Positions 17,319 through 25,794 are shown, counted from the first letter of the stretch. The stretch: 64,000 nt of DNA from Streptomyces sp. H39-S7 (GCF_027158205.1 NZ_JAPVLU010000009.1:124001-188000), one strand, 5' to 3'. A program made the numbers and translations. Notes: generated by a model from the sequence alone, not told the origin.

Positions 17319-18755
17319 TCAGCCGGCCAGGGCCGGCCGCGTGCGCCGGGCCCTGGCTTCGATGTCGGTGGCCACATGGAGCAGGGTGTCCTCCCGGAAG
17401 CGTCCACCGATCAGCTGCACCCCGGAGGGGAGCCCGTCGCGGATGCCGGTGGGGACCGACATCGCCGGGAATCCGAGGACCGGTACGGCCTGCATGGGCC
17501 ACTGGGCGGCCAGCAGTTCCCGCACCCGGGCGTCGCCGGCCAGGTCGGCGTCCTGCTCGAACGGCGGCTCCGCCGCCACCGGGGTCATCAGGATCCGGTC
17601 CGTGCCCAGATACTGCTGGAGGCGGGTGATGAGCGTGCCTCGCCGGGCGTAGCCCTTGATGTACGCGTCCAGGGTGGGCCGCTCGCCCCACGTCTCCGCG
17701 GCGGCGGCGAACGAGGAGGCGAGGGAGACGCGTACCGCGTCGTCACCGAAGCGTTCGATCTCCGGCATCATCGTGCGCAGCTCCTCGTAGAGCAGCAGCG
17801 ACCACAGCCGGGCCGCCTCGCCGAGCAGCGGGAGTTCGACCTCCTCCACGTCGTGGCCCGTCTCGCTCAGCCACCGTGCCGCGTCGTCGAGGGCGGCGTT
17901 CACGGCGGGGTGGGGCTTGGCCAGGCCGACATCACGCACGAGGGCGACCTTGACGAGTCCGGGCCCGCCCAACGGCGGCCGCAGTGGGAGGCCGACCGGG
18001 TCGCGGAGGTCCGGGGTCACCATGGCGTGCAGCCCGAGCCGCACGTCGTTGACGGTCCAGCCGAGCGGGCCGTGGACGGCCATGGTCTGGAAGGACAGCG
18101 GGCTGTCGAACTCCTCGGCTCCGCGCGGTTCCGAGCCGGAGACCAGCCCCATCGTCGGGCGCAGGCCGACCGCGCCGCAGCAGTAGGCGGGGAAGCGGAC
18201 GGAGCCGCCGATGTCGTTGCCCTGCGCGATTGGCACCATGCCGGCCGCGACCGCGGCGGCGGCGCCGCCGGACGATCCGCCGGGGGTGTGCGCGCCGTCC
18301 CACGGGTTGAGTGTCCTGCCGTGCAGGTCGTTGGCGGTGAACCACCGTACGGCGAAGGCCGGGCTGTTGCTGCGGCCCATGAGGTTGGCGCCCGCGTCGC
18401 GCAGCGCGGCCACGCACGCGGCGTCCTGCGGTGCGATGGCGCCGGCCCAGGCCGCGACGCCGTGCGAGCTGGCGTAGCCGCGCTGCGAGGTGTTGATTTT
18501 GGTAGCGACCGGGACGCCGTGCAGCGGCGGAAGGTCCTCGCCGGCGGCGACCGCCGCGTCCGCGGCCGCCGCCTGGGCGAGGGCTTCCTCGGGGCGGAGG
18601 TCCACCAGGGCGTTGAGCGCCGGGTTGGTCGCGTCGATTCGGGCGAGGAACGACTGGGCGACCTCGGTCGCGGAGAAGGACTTGTCGCGGATTCCCGCTG
18701 CCAGCTCAGCGGCGGAACGGTCCCACAGCGGCGAATCGCCCGGGGTGTCGGTCAT
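17319..18755 (-). CDS. Amidase-signature (AS) family amidase
   Basis: This 478-residue cytoplasmic amidase carries the complete Ser-cisSer-Lys triad: Lys86 in PVATKIN, cis-Ser162 in GGSSGG and nucleophile Ser185 in DIGGSVRFP. The ATG at 18755 was chosen because AAGGAG lies at good spacing. It is the second gene after the lipoprotein binding protein, 31 bp apart, so an amide taken up by the importer is the natural substrate. GatA is unlikely because no gatB or gatC partners are present. The gene's 3' end faces the long terminator at 17247. Confidence 0.88.
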   Translation of the reverse strand: MTDTPGDSPLWDRSAAELAAGIRDKSFSATEVAQSFLARIDATNPALNALVDLRPEEALAQAAAADAAVAAGEDLPPLHGVPVATKINTSQRGYASSHGVAAWAGAIAPQDAACVAALRDAGANLMGRSNSPAFAVRWFTANDLHGRTLNPWDGAHTPGGSSGGAAAAVAAGMVPIAQGNDIGGSVRFPAYCCGAVGLRPTMGLVSGSEPRGAEEFDSPLSFQTMAVHGPLGWTVNDVRLGLHAMVTPDLRDPVGLPLRPPLGGPGLVKVALVRDVGLAKPHPAVNAALDDAARWLSETGHDVEEVELPLLGEAARLWSLLLYEELRTMMPEIERFGDDAVRVSLASSFAAAAETWGERPTLDAYIKGYARRGTLITRLQQYLGTDRILMTPVAAEPPFEQDADLAGDARVRELLAAQWPMQAVPVLGFPAMSVPTGIRDGLPSGVQLIGGRFREDTLLHVATDIEARARRTRPALAG

Positions 18756-18786
18756 CGTTGTCTCCTTCGAGGTGAAAGTGCGCACG

Positions 18787-20433
18787 TCACTTGCCGGTGC
18801 CGCCGAGCTGGGCGGCCCACGGCATGCCCATATAGGCGAAGGATGTGGGCGCGCCGCTGAGGCGCTTGTTCATGAACATCCGTTCGTGCGTGGTGGCGAG
18901 GTAGATCACCGGGGTGGTGGGGGTGAAGAGGGCTTGGGCCGCGGTGTAGGCCTTGGCCGACGCCGCGGGGTCGGAGGAAGTGCGGGCCTCGGTCAGCAGA
19001 CGGGTCACCTCGGGGTTGTCGTACTTCGTCCAGTTGAAGATGCCGCCCGGGGTCACACTCTCCGCCACGTAGGACGCCGGGTCGGGCATGGCCACGTAGC
19101 CGAAGGTCAGGATCAGGTCGAGGCCCTTGCGGACGGACGGGTCGTAGAACAGCGACGACATCTCGATCGGCTGGAGTTGTCTGATCCGGATGTCGACACC
19201 CAGCTGCTTGGCGGCGGCCTGGATGAAGGTCAGCGCCTGCAGCCCCCTCTGGTCACCGGCGGGAATGGCTGCCACCAGCGGCCGGGGCACCGGCCCCGCC
19301 TCTGCCAGCAGCCGCTTGGCGCCCTCCGGATCCGGCTGGGGTACGGCCGGCAGGGCCGCGTAGGCCGCGTCGAACTGGTCGGCGGCCTGGTCGCCGCTCC
19401 AGGTGAGCGGTGGGACGAGTGACTTCAAAGTGGTGGCGTCGCCGCCGAACACGTTCTTGATCAGCGCGTCGCGGTCGATGACCTGCGACAGGGAGTCCAG
19501 GAGCCGGCGGTCGGCGGCCGGGGACTCGGCGTTGGCGGGGATCAGCAGGACGTTCTGCGTCGAGGGGCCGAGGTGGATCGCGCCGTTGCCGGCCTTGGAC
19601 AATGCCGTGGCGCTGCTGGGCGGCAGCTCGTAGGTGCCGTCCACGTCACCGGAGAGCAGGGCGCTGGTCAGCGTGTTGCTGTTGGTGATGAACGTGAAGT
19701 CGACCTGCTTGGCCTTCGGCTTCAGTGCCGTGTCCCAGTAGGCGTCGTTGCGTTGCAGGGCGATGCTGGTGCCCGACTTCCATGAGCCCAGTTCGAACGG
19801 CCCCGTACACATGAGGCCGCCCTTGGCGGTGCCGTAGGCGGCGCCGGTCTTCTCGGTGTACGCCTTCTGGTTCACCGCGCCGAACGAGGTCGACAGCGCC
19901 TTGGGCAGTGTCTGGTCGTACGTGCTGGTCCGCAGCGTCACCTGGTGCGCTCCGGTGGCCTTGATCGACGTCACCTTGGCGAGGTAGTTGCCGTACAGCG
20001 CCTGGGTCTTCGGGTCCCGCTGCCGTTCCAGGCTGTAGATCACGTCCTGCGGCGTCATGGGTGAACCGTCCCAGAACGTCACGTCGGACCGCAGTTCCAG
20101 CACCAGGGTCCGGTCGTCGGTCCAGGTGACTTTGGACGCGAGTCCGGGGCTGAGGGAGAAGTCCGCGTTCATCCGCGTCAGCGTGTCGCAGAGGTTCGCT
20201 TCGACGGTCTGGGGCGAGTAGTCGCCCGTCCTGGCCGGGTCCAGGGTCGTGGGCTCCCCGTAGGGCAGGGCCCAGGTGACGCGGTCGACGCCGGCGGGGC
20301 CGGGCACCGTCGTGGTGGTGAGTCGGTCGGGCCTGCCCGCACCGCTGCCGTCTGTCGAGGCGGAGGTGCAGGCCGCGGTGGCCAGCAGACCCACGCTCAT
20401 GAGCACCGTCAGCACCGGTCTCTTCGCAGCCAT
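18787..20433 (-). CDS. ABC importer substrate-binding lipoprotein (family 5)
   Basis: This 548-residue extracytoplasmic solute-binding protein belongs to the peptide/nickel family (SBP_bac_5). It starts with a lipoprotein signal, LLATAAC (Cys22 would be lipidated). Family features include WALPYGEPTTLDPARTGDYSP, LVLELRSDVTFWDGSPMTPQDVIYSLER and TGPFELGSWK. AAGGAG precedes the ATG. It is the only binding protein near the importer at 11.8-15.4 kb, and its promoter carries the same 24-bp box as the importer operon. The ligand could be a small amide or ester, judged only from the enzymes around it. Confidence 0.87.
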   Translation of the reverse strand: MAAKRPVLTVLMSVGLLATAACTSASTDGSGAGRPDRLTTTTVPGPAGVDRVTWALPYGEPTTLDPARTGDYSPQTVEANLCDTLTRMNADFSLSPGLASKVTWTDDRTLVLELRSDVTFWDGSPMTPQDVIYSLERQRDPKTQALYGNYLAKVTSIKATGAHQVTLRTSTYDQTLPKALSTSFGAVNQKAYTEKTGAAYGTAKGGLMCTGPFELGSWKSGTSIALQRNDAYWDTALKPKAKQVDFTFITNSNTLTSALLSGDVDGTYELPPSSATALSKAGNGAIHLGPSTQNVLLIPANAESPAADRRLLDSLSQVIDRDALIKNVFGGDATTLKSLVPPLTWSGDQAADQFDAAYAALPAVPQPDPEGAKRLLAEAGPVPRPLVAAIPAGDQRGLQALTFIQAAAKQLGVDIRIRQLQPIEMSSLFYDPSVRKGLDLILTFGYVAMPDPASYVAESVTPGGIFNWTKYDNPEVTRLLTEARTSSDPAASAKAYTAAQALFTPTTPVIYLATTHERMFMNKRLSGAPTSFAYMGMPWAAQLGGTGK

Positions 20434-20515
20434 GGCTGATGCTCCTTGCCGAGGGGGAGGAAGGGAGGAACGCTCGCGATCGGGACGCGGGACATGCCGG
20501 CGCGCCGTGATAAAC

Positions 20516-20539
20516 GAACGTCATATAACACTGTTGCAT
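20516..20539 (-). promoter_or_regulatory. 24-bp box shared with the 9.9-kb promoter (copy 2)
   Basis: Read on the minus strand, this sequence is ATGCAAC-AG-TGTTATAT-G-ACGTT and ends in C. It matches 9946-9969 at 20 of 24 bases and lies 82 bp upstream of the binding-protein ATG. It also sits in the divergent gap before the DUF3237 gene at 20702, so it could control both directions. Confidence 0.65.
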
Positions 20540-20701
20540 GTCACGCTCGCATCTGATGAGCTAACGAGTCAAGGCCCCGGCGCATCCATCTCACGAGGCC
20601 TCACCGCACCCCTTCGGGGCTCGAGCGCGGCCAGGCCCCGGCCTGTCACCAGCGACGACACCGGGCACCGAGCCCCCCCCCTCACCCAAAGGAGCACGAC
20701 C

Positions 20702-21163
20702 GTGCCTCTCACTCCCGCACTCACCTTCGCGTTCGAGATCCGCGCCCATGTCGCCCAGACGCTGCACATCGGACACGGGGACGGAGAAGTCACCGAGTTC
20801 ACCCCCATCACCGGAGGCAGCGTGGACGGCCCCCTGCTCCGCGGGAAGGTGCTCGCGGGCGGTGGCGACTGGAGCAGCACGCGCGGCAAGGTCTGCGAAC
20901 TCGACGCCCGCTACCTCATCCAGGCCGAGGACGGCGCGGTGATCGACATCGCGAACCGCGGCTACTACCGGCCGGAGGCGGACAGCCCGGACCAGTACGA
21001 CGGAGACCTGCAGGTCTCCGAAGCCGGCCACTACTACCGCACGTCCCCGGTCTTCAGGACGGACGCGCCGGCGCACCGGTGGCTGACCGGGACGGTCTTC
21101 GTCGGGCTGGCGCGCCCCGACGGCGACGACGTGGTCGTCATCCGCGTGTACGCACTGGGGTAG
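20702..21163 (+). CDS. DUF3237-family protein
   Basis: This 153-residue cytoplasmic protein resembles the DUF3237 family of small beta-barrel proteins often found beside aromatic and amide catabolic genes. Visible features are GGSVDGPLLRGKVLAGGGDW near the first quarter and VIDIANRGYYRP, followed by YYRTSPVFRTDAP. The GTG at 20702 follows AAAGGAG. It diverges from the binding-protein/amidase pair and may share the box at 20516. The biochemical activity of the family is not established to my knowledge. Confidence 0.75.
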   Translation: MPLTPALTFAFEIRAHVAQTLHIGHGDGEVTEFTPITGGSVDGPLLRGKVLAGGGDWSSTRGKVCELDARYLIQAEDGAVIDIANRGYYRPEADSPDQYDGDLQVSEAGHYYRTSPVFRTDAPAHRWLTGTVFVGLARPDGDDVVVIRVYALG

Positions 21164-21171
21164 CGGCGGAG

Positions 21172-21202
21172 CGCCGGTGATCGGCCGTACCGATCACCGG
21201 CG
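21172..21202. terminator. Bidirectional terminator
   Basis: CGCCGGTGATCGG at 21172-21184 pairs perfectly with 21190-21202 around a 5-base loop, a 13-bp stem between the convergent DUF3237 and MarR genes. Confidence 0.75.
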
Positions 21203-21231
21203 GCCGCGCGGGCCGGCGTGCGCGGCCCGCG

Positions 21232-21645
21232 TCAGGACAGCGCGCGCCACGCACGGTTCAGGGCGTCGCGAAAACGCTCGGCCTCCTCCGCGTCGAGTTC
21301 CCCGACCATGCGCTCCTCGAGCTTCCTGGCCGGCTCGGCGTACTCGGCCAGCAGGGCGCGCCCCGCGCCGGTGAGCAGGATGAGCCGCTCCCGGCGGTTG
21401 CCGGGGTTGAGTTCGCGACGGATCAGAGCGCGGGTCTCCAGCGCGCGCACCATGTCGGACATCGACTGGGCCGTCACGAAGGAGTCCCGGGCGAGCTGCG
21501 CGGCGGACACCCCGTTGTGCCGCTCCAGCACCGTCAGGGCCGTGTACTGCAGCGCCGTGATGCCGGCGGGCTTGAGCATTTCCTCGAGGCGCGCCCGGAC
21601 AACAAGTTCGGTGCGCTTGACCAGATAGAGCAGCGAAGGGCTCAC
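21232..21645 (-). CDS. MarR-family regulator of the SDR/amidohydrolase operon
   Basis: This MarR-type winged-helix regulator has 137 residues from the GTG at 21645, which has CTCCGGAGG six bases upstream. A GTG at 21699 would add 18 residues but has no ribosome-binding site. The DNA-binding part is visible as LQYTALTVLERHNGVSAAQLARDSFVTAQSMSDMVRALE and a wing with NRRERLILLT. It diverges from the SDR operon, and two related 18-bp operator-like repeats lie in the gap. Its ligand is probably the aromatic or acyl substrate of that operon. Confidence 0.82.
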   Translation of the reverse strand: MSPSLLYLVKRTELVVRARLEEMLKPAGITALQYTALTVLERHNGVSAAQLARDSFVTAQSMSDMVRALETRALIRRELNPGNRRERLILLTGAGRALLAEYAEPARKLEERMVGELDAEEAERFRDALNRAWRALS

Positions 21646-21741
21646 GTTCGCCCTCCGGAGGTCGTCGTCCGCGCTGGTTGGGCCATGTCGTTCCTCCACT
21701 GGATCTCACCGCCACCGGTGAGGGCCCACCTTAGGCCATTG

Positions 21742-21759
21742 ACAGGAAACCTGTTGATC
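21742..21759. promoter_or_regulatory. Candidate MarR operator, copy 1
   Basis: ACAGGAAACCTGTTGATC contains the inverted repeat ACAGG-3-CCTGT. It overlaps TTGACA (21739-21744), a consensus-like -35 hexamer for the rightward operon. It is aligned in the same direction with a second copy 35 bp downstream (14/18 identical). Confidence 0.6.
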
Positions 21760-21776
21760 GAGAACACTGCCGTTCA

Positions 21777-21794
21777 TCAGGATTCCTGTCGATC
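21777..21794. promoter_or_regulatory. Candidate MarR operator, copy 2
   Basis: TCAGGATTCCTGTCGATC contains the palindrome CAGGA-T-TCCTG and repeats copy 1 at 14 of 18 positions, including the trailing GATC. The 35-bp spacing is a little over three helical turns, so two dimers could bind on nearly the same face. Confidence 0.6.
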
Positions 21795-21846
21795 AACCCT
21801 GGGGGCCGACGCGGTCGGCACCCGCCCCACACGAGAGGTGCGAGGA

Positions 21847-22758
21847 ATGGATCTGCACGGGAAAGTCGCCGTCGTCACCGGCAGCGGACGCGGGCTGGGC
21901 CTGGGCTACGCCCGGGCGCTGGCCGCCGCCGGAGCCTGCGTCGTCGTCAACGACGTCGACGCGGATGTGGTCGGCGCCGCCGTCGCCGCCATCACGTCCG
22001 ACGGGGGCAGGGCGGCCGGAGTCGTGGCCGCGGTGGGCGACAGCGAGGCCGCCGAGCGGCTGGTCGACACGGCGGTGCAGGAGTTCGGCCGGCTGGACGT
22101 ACTCGTCACCAACGCGGGCATCCTGCGCGACCGGGTGCTGTGGAAGATGACGGACGACGACTTCGACGCCGTCGTCAAGGTCCATCTGCGCGGCACCTTC
22201 GCCTGCGCCCGGGCAGCGGCGGTACGCATGCGCGAGCAGGGAACCGGCGGCCGCCTCGTCCTGATCTCCTCGCCCGCCGGGCAGCGCGGCAACTTCGGTC
22301 AGACGAACTACGCCGCCGCCAAGGCGGGCATCGTCGCGATGGCACGGACCTGGGCGATGGAACTGGCCAGGGCCGGCATCACCGTCAACGCCGTCGTCCC
22401 CGTCGCGGCCACCGAGATGACCAGGACCATTCCGGCCTTCGCCCCGGTCATCGCAGAGTCCGAGCGCACCGGAGAGCCGCTGCCGGACTGGCTGCGCAAG
22501 GACGAGGGCCTGGGCACCGTCGAGGACGTCGCCGGGCTGATCACCTTCCTGGCCTCGGACGCCTCCGGCGACATCACCGGCCAGGCCATCGGCATCGGTG
22601 GTGACCGGCTGGCCCTGTGGGCGCACCCCCGGGAGAAGGCGGTCGCCTTCGCCGACGGCGGCTGGAGCGCGGACGCGATCGCCGCCGCGTGGCACGGCGG
22701 CGTCGGCGCCGAGCCGGAGACGTACGGCATCCCCGCTCCCCAGGCACCGGGAGCCTGA
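21847..22758 (+). CDS. Short-chain dehydrogenase/reductase (3-hydroxyacyl-CoA type)
   Basis: This 303-residue classical SDR has the cofactor loop TGSGRGLGLG (residues 11-20), NAG at 89-91 and the catalytic set Ser141/142, Tyr155, Lys159 (NYAAAKA). It is longer than a typical 250-residue SDR. The C-terminal extension (WAHPREKAVAFADGGWSADA onwards) recalls the SDR half of multifunctional beta-oxidation enzymes. It leads an operon with an amidohydrolase, an acyl-CoA ligase and a MaoC protein, so oxidation of a hydroxyacyl-CoA is plausible. Substrate unknown. Confidence 0.83.
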   Translation: MDLHGKVAVVTGSGRGLGLGYARALAAAGACVVVNDVDADVVGAAVAAITSDGGRAAGVVAAVGDSEAAERLVDTAVQEFGRLDVLVTNAGILRDRVLWKMTDDDFDAVVKVHLRGTFACARAAAVRMREQGTGGRLVLISSPAGQRGNFGQTNYAAAKAGIVAMARTWAMELARAGITVNAVVPVAATEMTRTIPAFAPVIAESERTGEPLPDWLRKDEGLGTVEDVAGLITFLASDASGDITGQAIGIGGDRLALWAHPREKAVAFADGGWSADAIAAAWHGGVGAEPETYGIPAPQAPGA

Positions 22759-22759
22759 G

Positions 22760-23647
22760 ATGAGCGACCTCAAGCTCGACCTCGACCGACTGACCGCCAT
22801 CGACATGCACACCCACGCCGAGGTCTCCAAGGACGGACACGGCGCGCTGAGCCCCGAACTGTTCGGCGCCTCCGCCGACTACTTCAAGGCCCACGGGCAC
22901 CGGCAGCCCACCATCGACGAGATGGCCGACCACTACCGCGAGCGCCACATGGCCGCGGTCGTGTTCACCGTGGACGCCGAACACGCCACCGGGCACCCGC
23001 GGATCGCCAACGAGGAGATCGCCGAGAGCTGTGCCGCGCACGCCGATGTCCTCATCCCGTTCGCCAGCATCGACCCGCACAAGGGCCGGGCCGGAGTGCG
23101 CGAGGCGCGGCGCCTGGTGGAGGAGCACGGGGTGCGGGGCTTCAAGTTCCACCCCAGCATCCAGGCCTTCGCCCCCAACGATCCGCCGGCCTATCCGCTG
23201 TACGAGGCCATCGAGGAACTCGGCGTACCGGCGCTGTTCCACACCGGCCAGACCGGCATCGGCGCGGGTGTCCCGGGCGGTGGCGGGATACGGCTCAAGT
23301 ACTCCAACCCCATGATGATCGACGACGTCGCCGTGGACTTCCCCCACCTGCGGATCATCCTGGCCCATCCGTCCTTCCCCTGGCAGGACGAGGCGCTGGC
23401 GGTCGCCACGCACAAGCCGCACGTCTACATCGACCTGTCCGGCTGGTCACCGAAGTACTTCCCGCCGCAACTGGTGCGGTACGCCAACACCCTGCTCAAG
23501 GACAAGGTCCTCTTCGGCTCCGACTACCCCGTCATCACACCCGACCGGTGGCTCGCCGACTTCGAGAAGCTCGACATCAGGCCCGAGGTGCGGCCGAAGA
23601 TCCTCAAGGAGAACGCCGCCCGCCTGCTCGGTCTGCTCAAGGACTGA
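22760..23647 (+). CDS. Amidohydrolase_2 family metal-dependent hydrolase or decarboxylase
   Basis: This 295-residue TIM-barrel protein belongs to the amidohydrolase-related family that includes ACMSD, gamma-resorcylate and 5-carboxyvanillate decarboxylases. The metal motif DMHTHAE gives His17 and His19. Later barrel motifs are GFKFHPS, LFHTGQT, ILAHPSFPWQDE and the terminal LFGSDYP, whose Asp is catalytic in the family. It starts two bases after the SDR stop. Decarboxylation of an aromatic acid or hydrolysis of a cyclic intermediate are the main options. Confidence 0.82.
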   Translation: MSDLKLDLDRLTAIDMHTHAEVSKDGHGALSPELFGASADYFKAHGHRQPTIDEMADHYRERHMAAVVFTVDAEHATGHPRIANEEIAESCAAHADVLIPFASIDPHKGRAGVREARRLVEEHGVRGFKFHPSIQAFAPNDPPAYPLYEAIEELGVPALFHTGQTGIGAGVPGGGGIRLKYSNPMMIDDVAVDFPHLRIILAHPSFPWQDEALAVATHKPHVYIDLSGWSPKYFPPQLVRYANTLLKDKVLFGSDYPVITPDRWLADFEKLDIRPEVRPKILKENAARLLGLLKD

Positions 23648-23658
23648 AGGAGCCTCTC

Positions 23659-25203
23659 GTGTTGAACCAAGGCATCGGCTCCTGGCCGGCGCGCCGGGCC
23701 CGGAAGACGCCCGACCGGATCGCCCTCGTCCACGAGGGCCGCACGTTGACCTACCGGCAGTTGCACGAACGGGTTCTGCGTCTCGCCCACGCCCTGCGCG
23801 CCCTGGGCACGGGCCGCGGTGACCGGGTCGCCTACCTGGGCGTCAACCATCCGGCCTTCGTGGAGACGCTGTTCGCCGCCGGAGCGCTCGGCGCCGTCTT
23901 CGTGCCGCTCAACACCCGCCTGACGGCGCCGGAGCTGGCCTACAACCTCGCCGACTCGGGCAGCACCGTACTCGTCCACGCTCCGGAACAGGCCGAGGTC
24001 TCGGCAGCGGCCGCGGCGGAGTCCGCGGTACGCCACCGCATCGCCCTCGACGGAGCCGGGCCCGGGGTCCTGGGCTACGAGGACCTGCTGGCCGGCGGCG
24101 GGACCGGGGCGCTGGACGTGAGCACCGTCCCCGACGACCCCTGCATGATCATGTACACCTCCGGGACCACGGGCCGGCCCAAGGGCGCAGTCCTGTCCCA
24201 CGCCAACATCATCTGGAACAGCGTCAACGTCCTCGTCGACACCGATCTGGCCGCGGACGAGGTGACCCTGGCCGTCGCCCCGCTCTTCCACACCGCCGGC
24301 CTCAACATGACGTGCCTGCCCACCCTCCTCAAGGGCGGACGGGTGCTGCTGCTCGGCGCGTTCGACCCCGACCGGGTGCTGCGGCTCATCGCGAGCGAGC
24401 GCGTGACCTACATGTTCGGCGTTCCCACGATGTACGACGCCATGGCCGCCGGCCCGCGCTGGGCGGACACCGACCTGTCCAGTCTGCGCAGCCTCAACTG
24501 CGGCGGCGCGCCGGTCCCGGCCCGCACCATCGCCACGTACCTGGAACGCGGACTGGCCTTCAGCCAGGGCTACGGCATGACCGAGGCGTCCCCCGGAATC
24601 CTCTACCTGGACCGGGAGCAGACCTCGGCCAAGGCCGGCTCCGCGGGCGTTCCGCACTTCTTCACCGACACCCGCGTGGTGCTGCCCGACGGTCACGACG
24701 CCCCACCGGGCCGACGCGGCGAGATCCTCGTGCACGGCCCGAACGTCATGACGGGCTACTGGGGCCGACCGGACGACACCGCGGCGGCCGTCACCAACGA
24801 CGGCTGGCTGCGCACCGGTGACATCGCCCGGACGGACGAGGACGGCTACGCCTACATCGTCGACCGGGTCAAGGACATGTACATCTCGGGCGGCGAGAAC
24901 GTCTACCCCGCCGAGATCGAGGACGCCCTCCTCGGACACCCCGCCGTCGCCGAATGCGCGGTCATCGGGGTGCCCGACCCGGCCTGGGGCGAAGTCGGCC
25001 GCGCCGTCGTCGTCCTGCACCCCTCGGCCCGCGCCGAGGAGCACGACCTCCTCGACCACCTGCGGGACCGACTCGCCAAGTACAAGATCCCCAAGTCCGT
25101 GGTGTTCCTGGGCGCCCTGCCCCGCACCGCCTCCGGAAAGATCATCAAACCCGCCCTGCGCGACTCCTGCGCGGGCCGTTCCGCCGACCACCCGACCTCG
25201 TGA
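23659..25203 (+). CDS. Acyl-CoA synthetase (AMP-forming)
   Basis: This 514-residue ANL-superfamily ligase activates a carboxylic acid as an acyl-AMP and then an acyl-CoA. The P-loop is MYTSGTTGRPKGA, the A5-like motif is GYGMTEASPGI, A7/A8 is DGWLRTGDIAR with VDRVKDMYISGGENVYP, and the catalytic Lys lies in TASGKIIK at the C terminus. The GTG at 23659 follows GAAGGAG; the frame is open further upstream but lacks a start signal. It belongs to the SDR/amidohydrolase operon and probably makes the CoA substrate for it. Confidence 0.88.
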   Translation: MLNQGIGSWPARRARKTPDRIALVHEGRTLTYRQLHERVLRLAHALRALGTGRGDRVAYLGVNHPAFVETLFAAGALGAVFVPLNTRLTAPELAYNLADSGSTVLVHAPEQAEVSAAAAAESAVRHRIALDGAGPGVLGYEDLLAGGGTGALDVSTVPDDPCMIMYTSGTTGRPKGAVLSHANIIWNSVNVLVDTDLAADEVTLAVAPLFHTAGLNMTCLPTLLKGGRVLLLGAFDPDRVLRLIASERVTYMFGVPTMYDAMAAGPRWADTDLSSLRSLNCGGAPVPARTIATYLERGLAFSQGYGMTEASPGILYLDREQTSAKAGSAGVPHFFTDTRVVLPDGHDAPPGRRGEILVHGPNVMTGYWGRPDDTAAAVTNDGWLRTGDIARTDEDGYAYIVDRVKDMYISGGENVYPAEIEDALLGHPAVAECAVIGVPDPAWGEVGRAVVVLHPSARAEEHDLLDHLRDRLAKYKIPKSVVFLGALPRTASGKIIKPALRDSCAGRSADHPTS

Positions 25204-25245
25204 TCACGCGCCCTTCACCCGCGTTCGCCATCGAAAGGATCTCCC

Positions 25246-25704
25246 ATGCGCACCACTGCCAACGGCCTCGACGAGCTCAAGGCCCTCAGCGGAGCCGACC
25301 TCGGCCGCACCGACTGGCGTCGGATCACCCAGGAGCGGGTGAACACCTTCGCCGATGCCACCGACGACCACCAGTGGATCCACACCGATCCGGAGAAGGC
25401 CAAGGACGGCCCCTTCGGCGGCCCCATCGCCCACGGCTACCTGACCCTTGCCCTCATCATCCCGCTCTTCAACGAGCTGCTGGACATCACCGGCGTCTCC
25501 ATGAGCGTCAACTACGGCCTGGACAAGGTGCGTTTCCCCAGCCCGGTCCCGGTCGGCGCCGACATCCGCCTGCACGGCGCGGTCGGCGCCGTGCAGGACG
25601 TCAGGGGCAACGGCGTCCAGATGCCGTTGACCTTCACCGTGGAGGTCGAGGGCAGCGACAAGCCGGCCTGCGTCGCCCAGGCCGTCTACCGCCACTACGC
25701 GTGA
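25246..25704 (+). CDS. MaoC-family hot-dog hydratase
   Basis: This 152-residue single-hot-dog protein carries the hydratase-2 motif DHQWIHTDPEKAKDGPFGGPIAHGYLTLAL, with Asp41 and His46 as the expected catalytic pair. Enzymes of this family hydrate 2-enoyl-CoA to 3-hydroxyacyl-CoA, which the SDR of the same operon could then oxidise. It follows the ligase after 42 bp with GAAAGGA before the ATG. A short hairpin 8 bp downstream closes the operon. Confidence 0.85.
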   Translation: MRTTANGLDELKALSGADLGRTDWRRITQERVNTFADATDDHQWIHTDPEKAKDGPFGGPIAHGYLTLALIIPLFNELLDITGVSMSVNYGLDKVRFPSPVPVGADIRLHGAVGAVQDVRGNGVQMPLTFTVEVEGSDKPACVAQAVYRHYA

Positions 25705-25712
25705 GGTTGCGC

Positions 25713-25734
25713 GGGACCGGGTCGTCCCGGTCCC
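25713..25734 (+). terminator. Terminator after the MaoC operon
   Basis: GGGACCGGG pairs perfectly with CCCGGTCCC around a TCGT tetraloop, 8 bp after the MaoC stop codon. Confidence 0.65.
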
Positions 25735-25779
25735 CGCCTCCGTGCCCGCGCTCGCTCTTGATTACCGGCCTTTCCCTAT

Positions 25780-25794
25780 GTCAGGCTACCTGAC
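25780..25794. promoter_or_regulatory. Palindromic operator upstream of the quercetinase gene
   Basis: GTCAGGCTACCTGAC is an inverted repeat with perfect 6-bp arms and a 3-bp centre, 32 bp before the quercetinase ATG. The MarR regulator at 27289-27732, which converges on the two-gene operon, is a reasonable binder. This is inference from symmetry and position. Confidence 0.5.
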
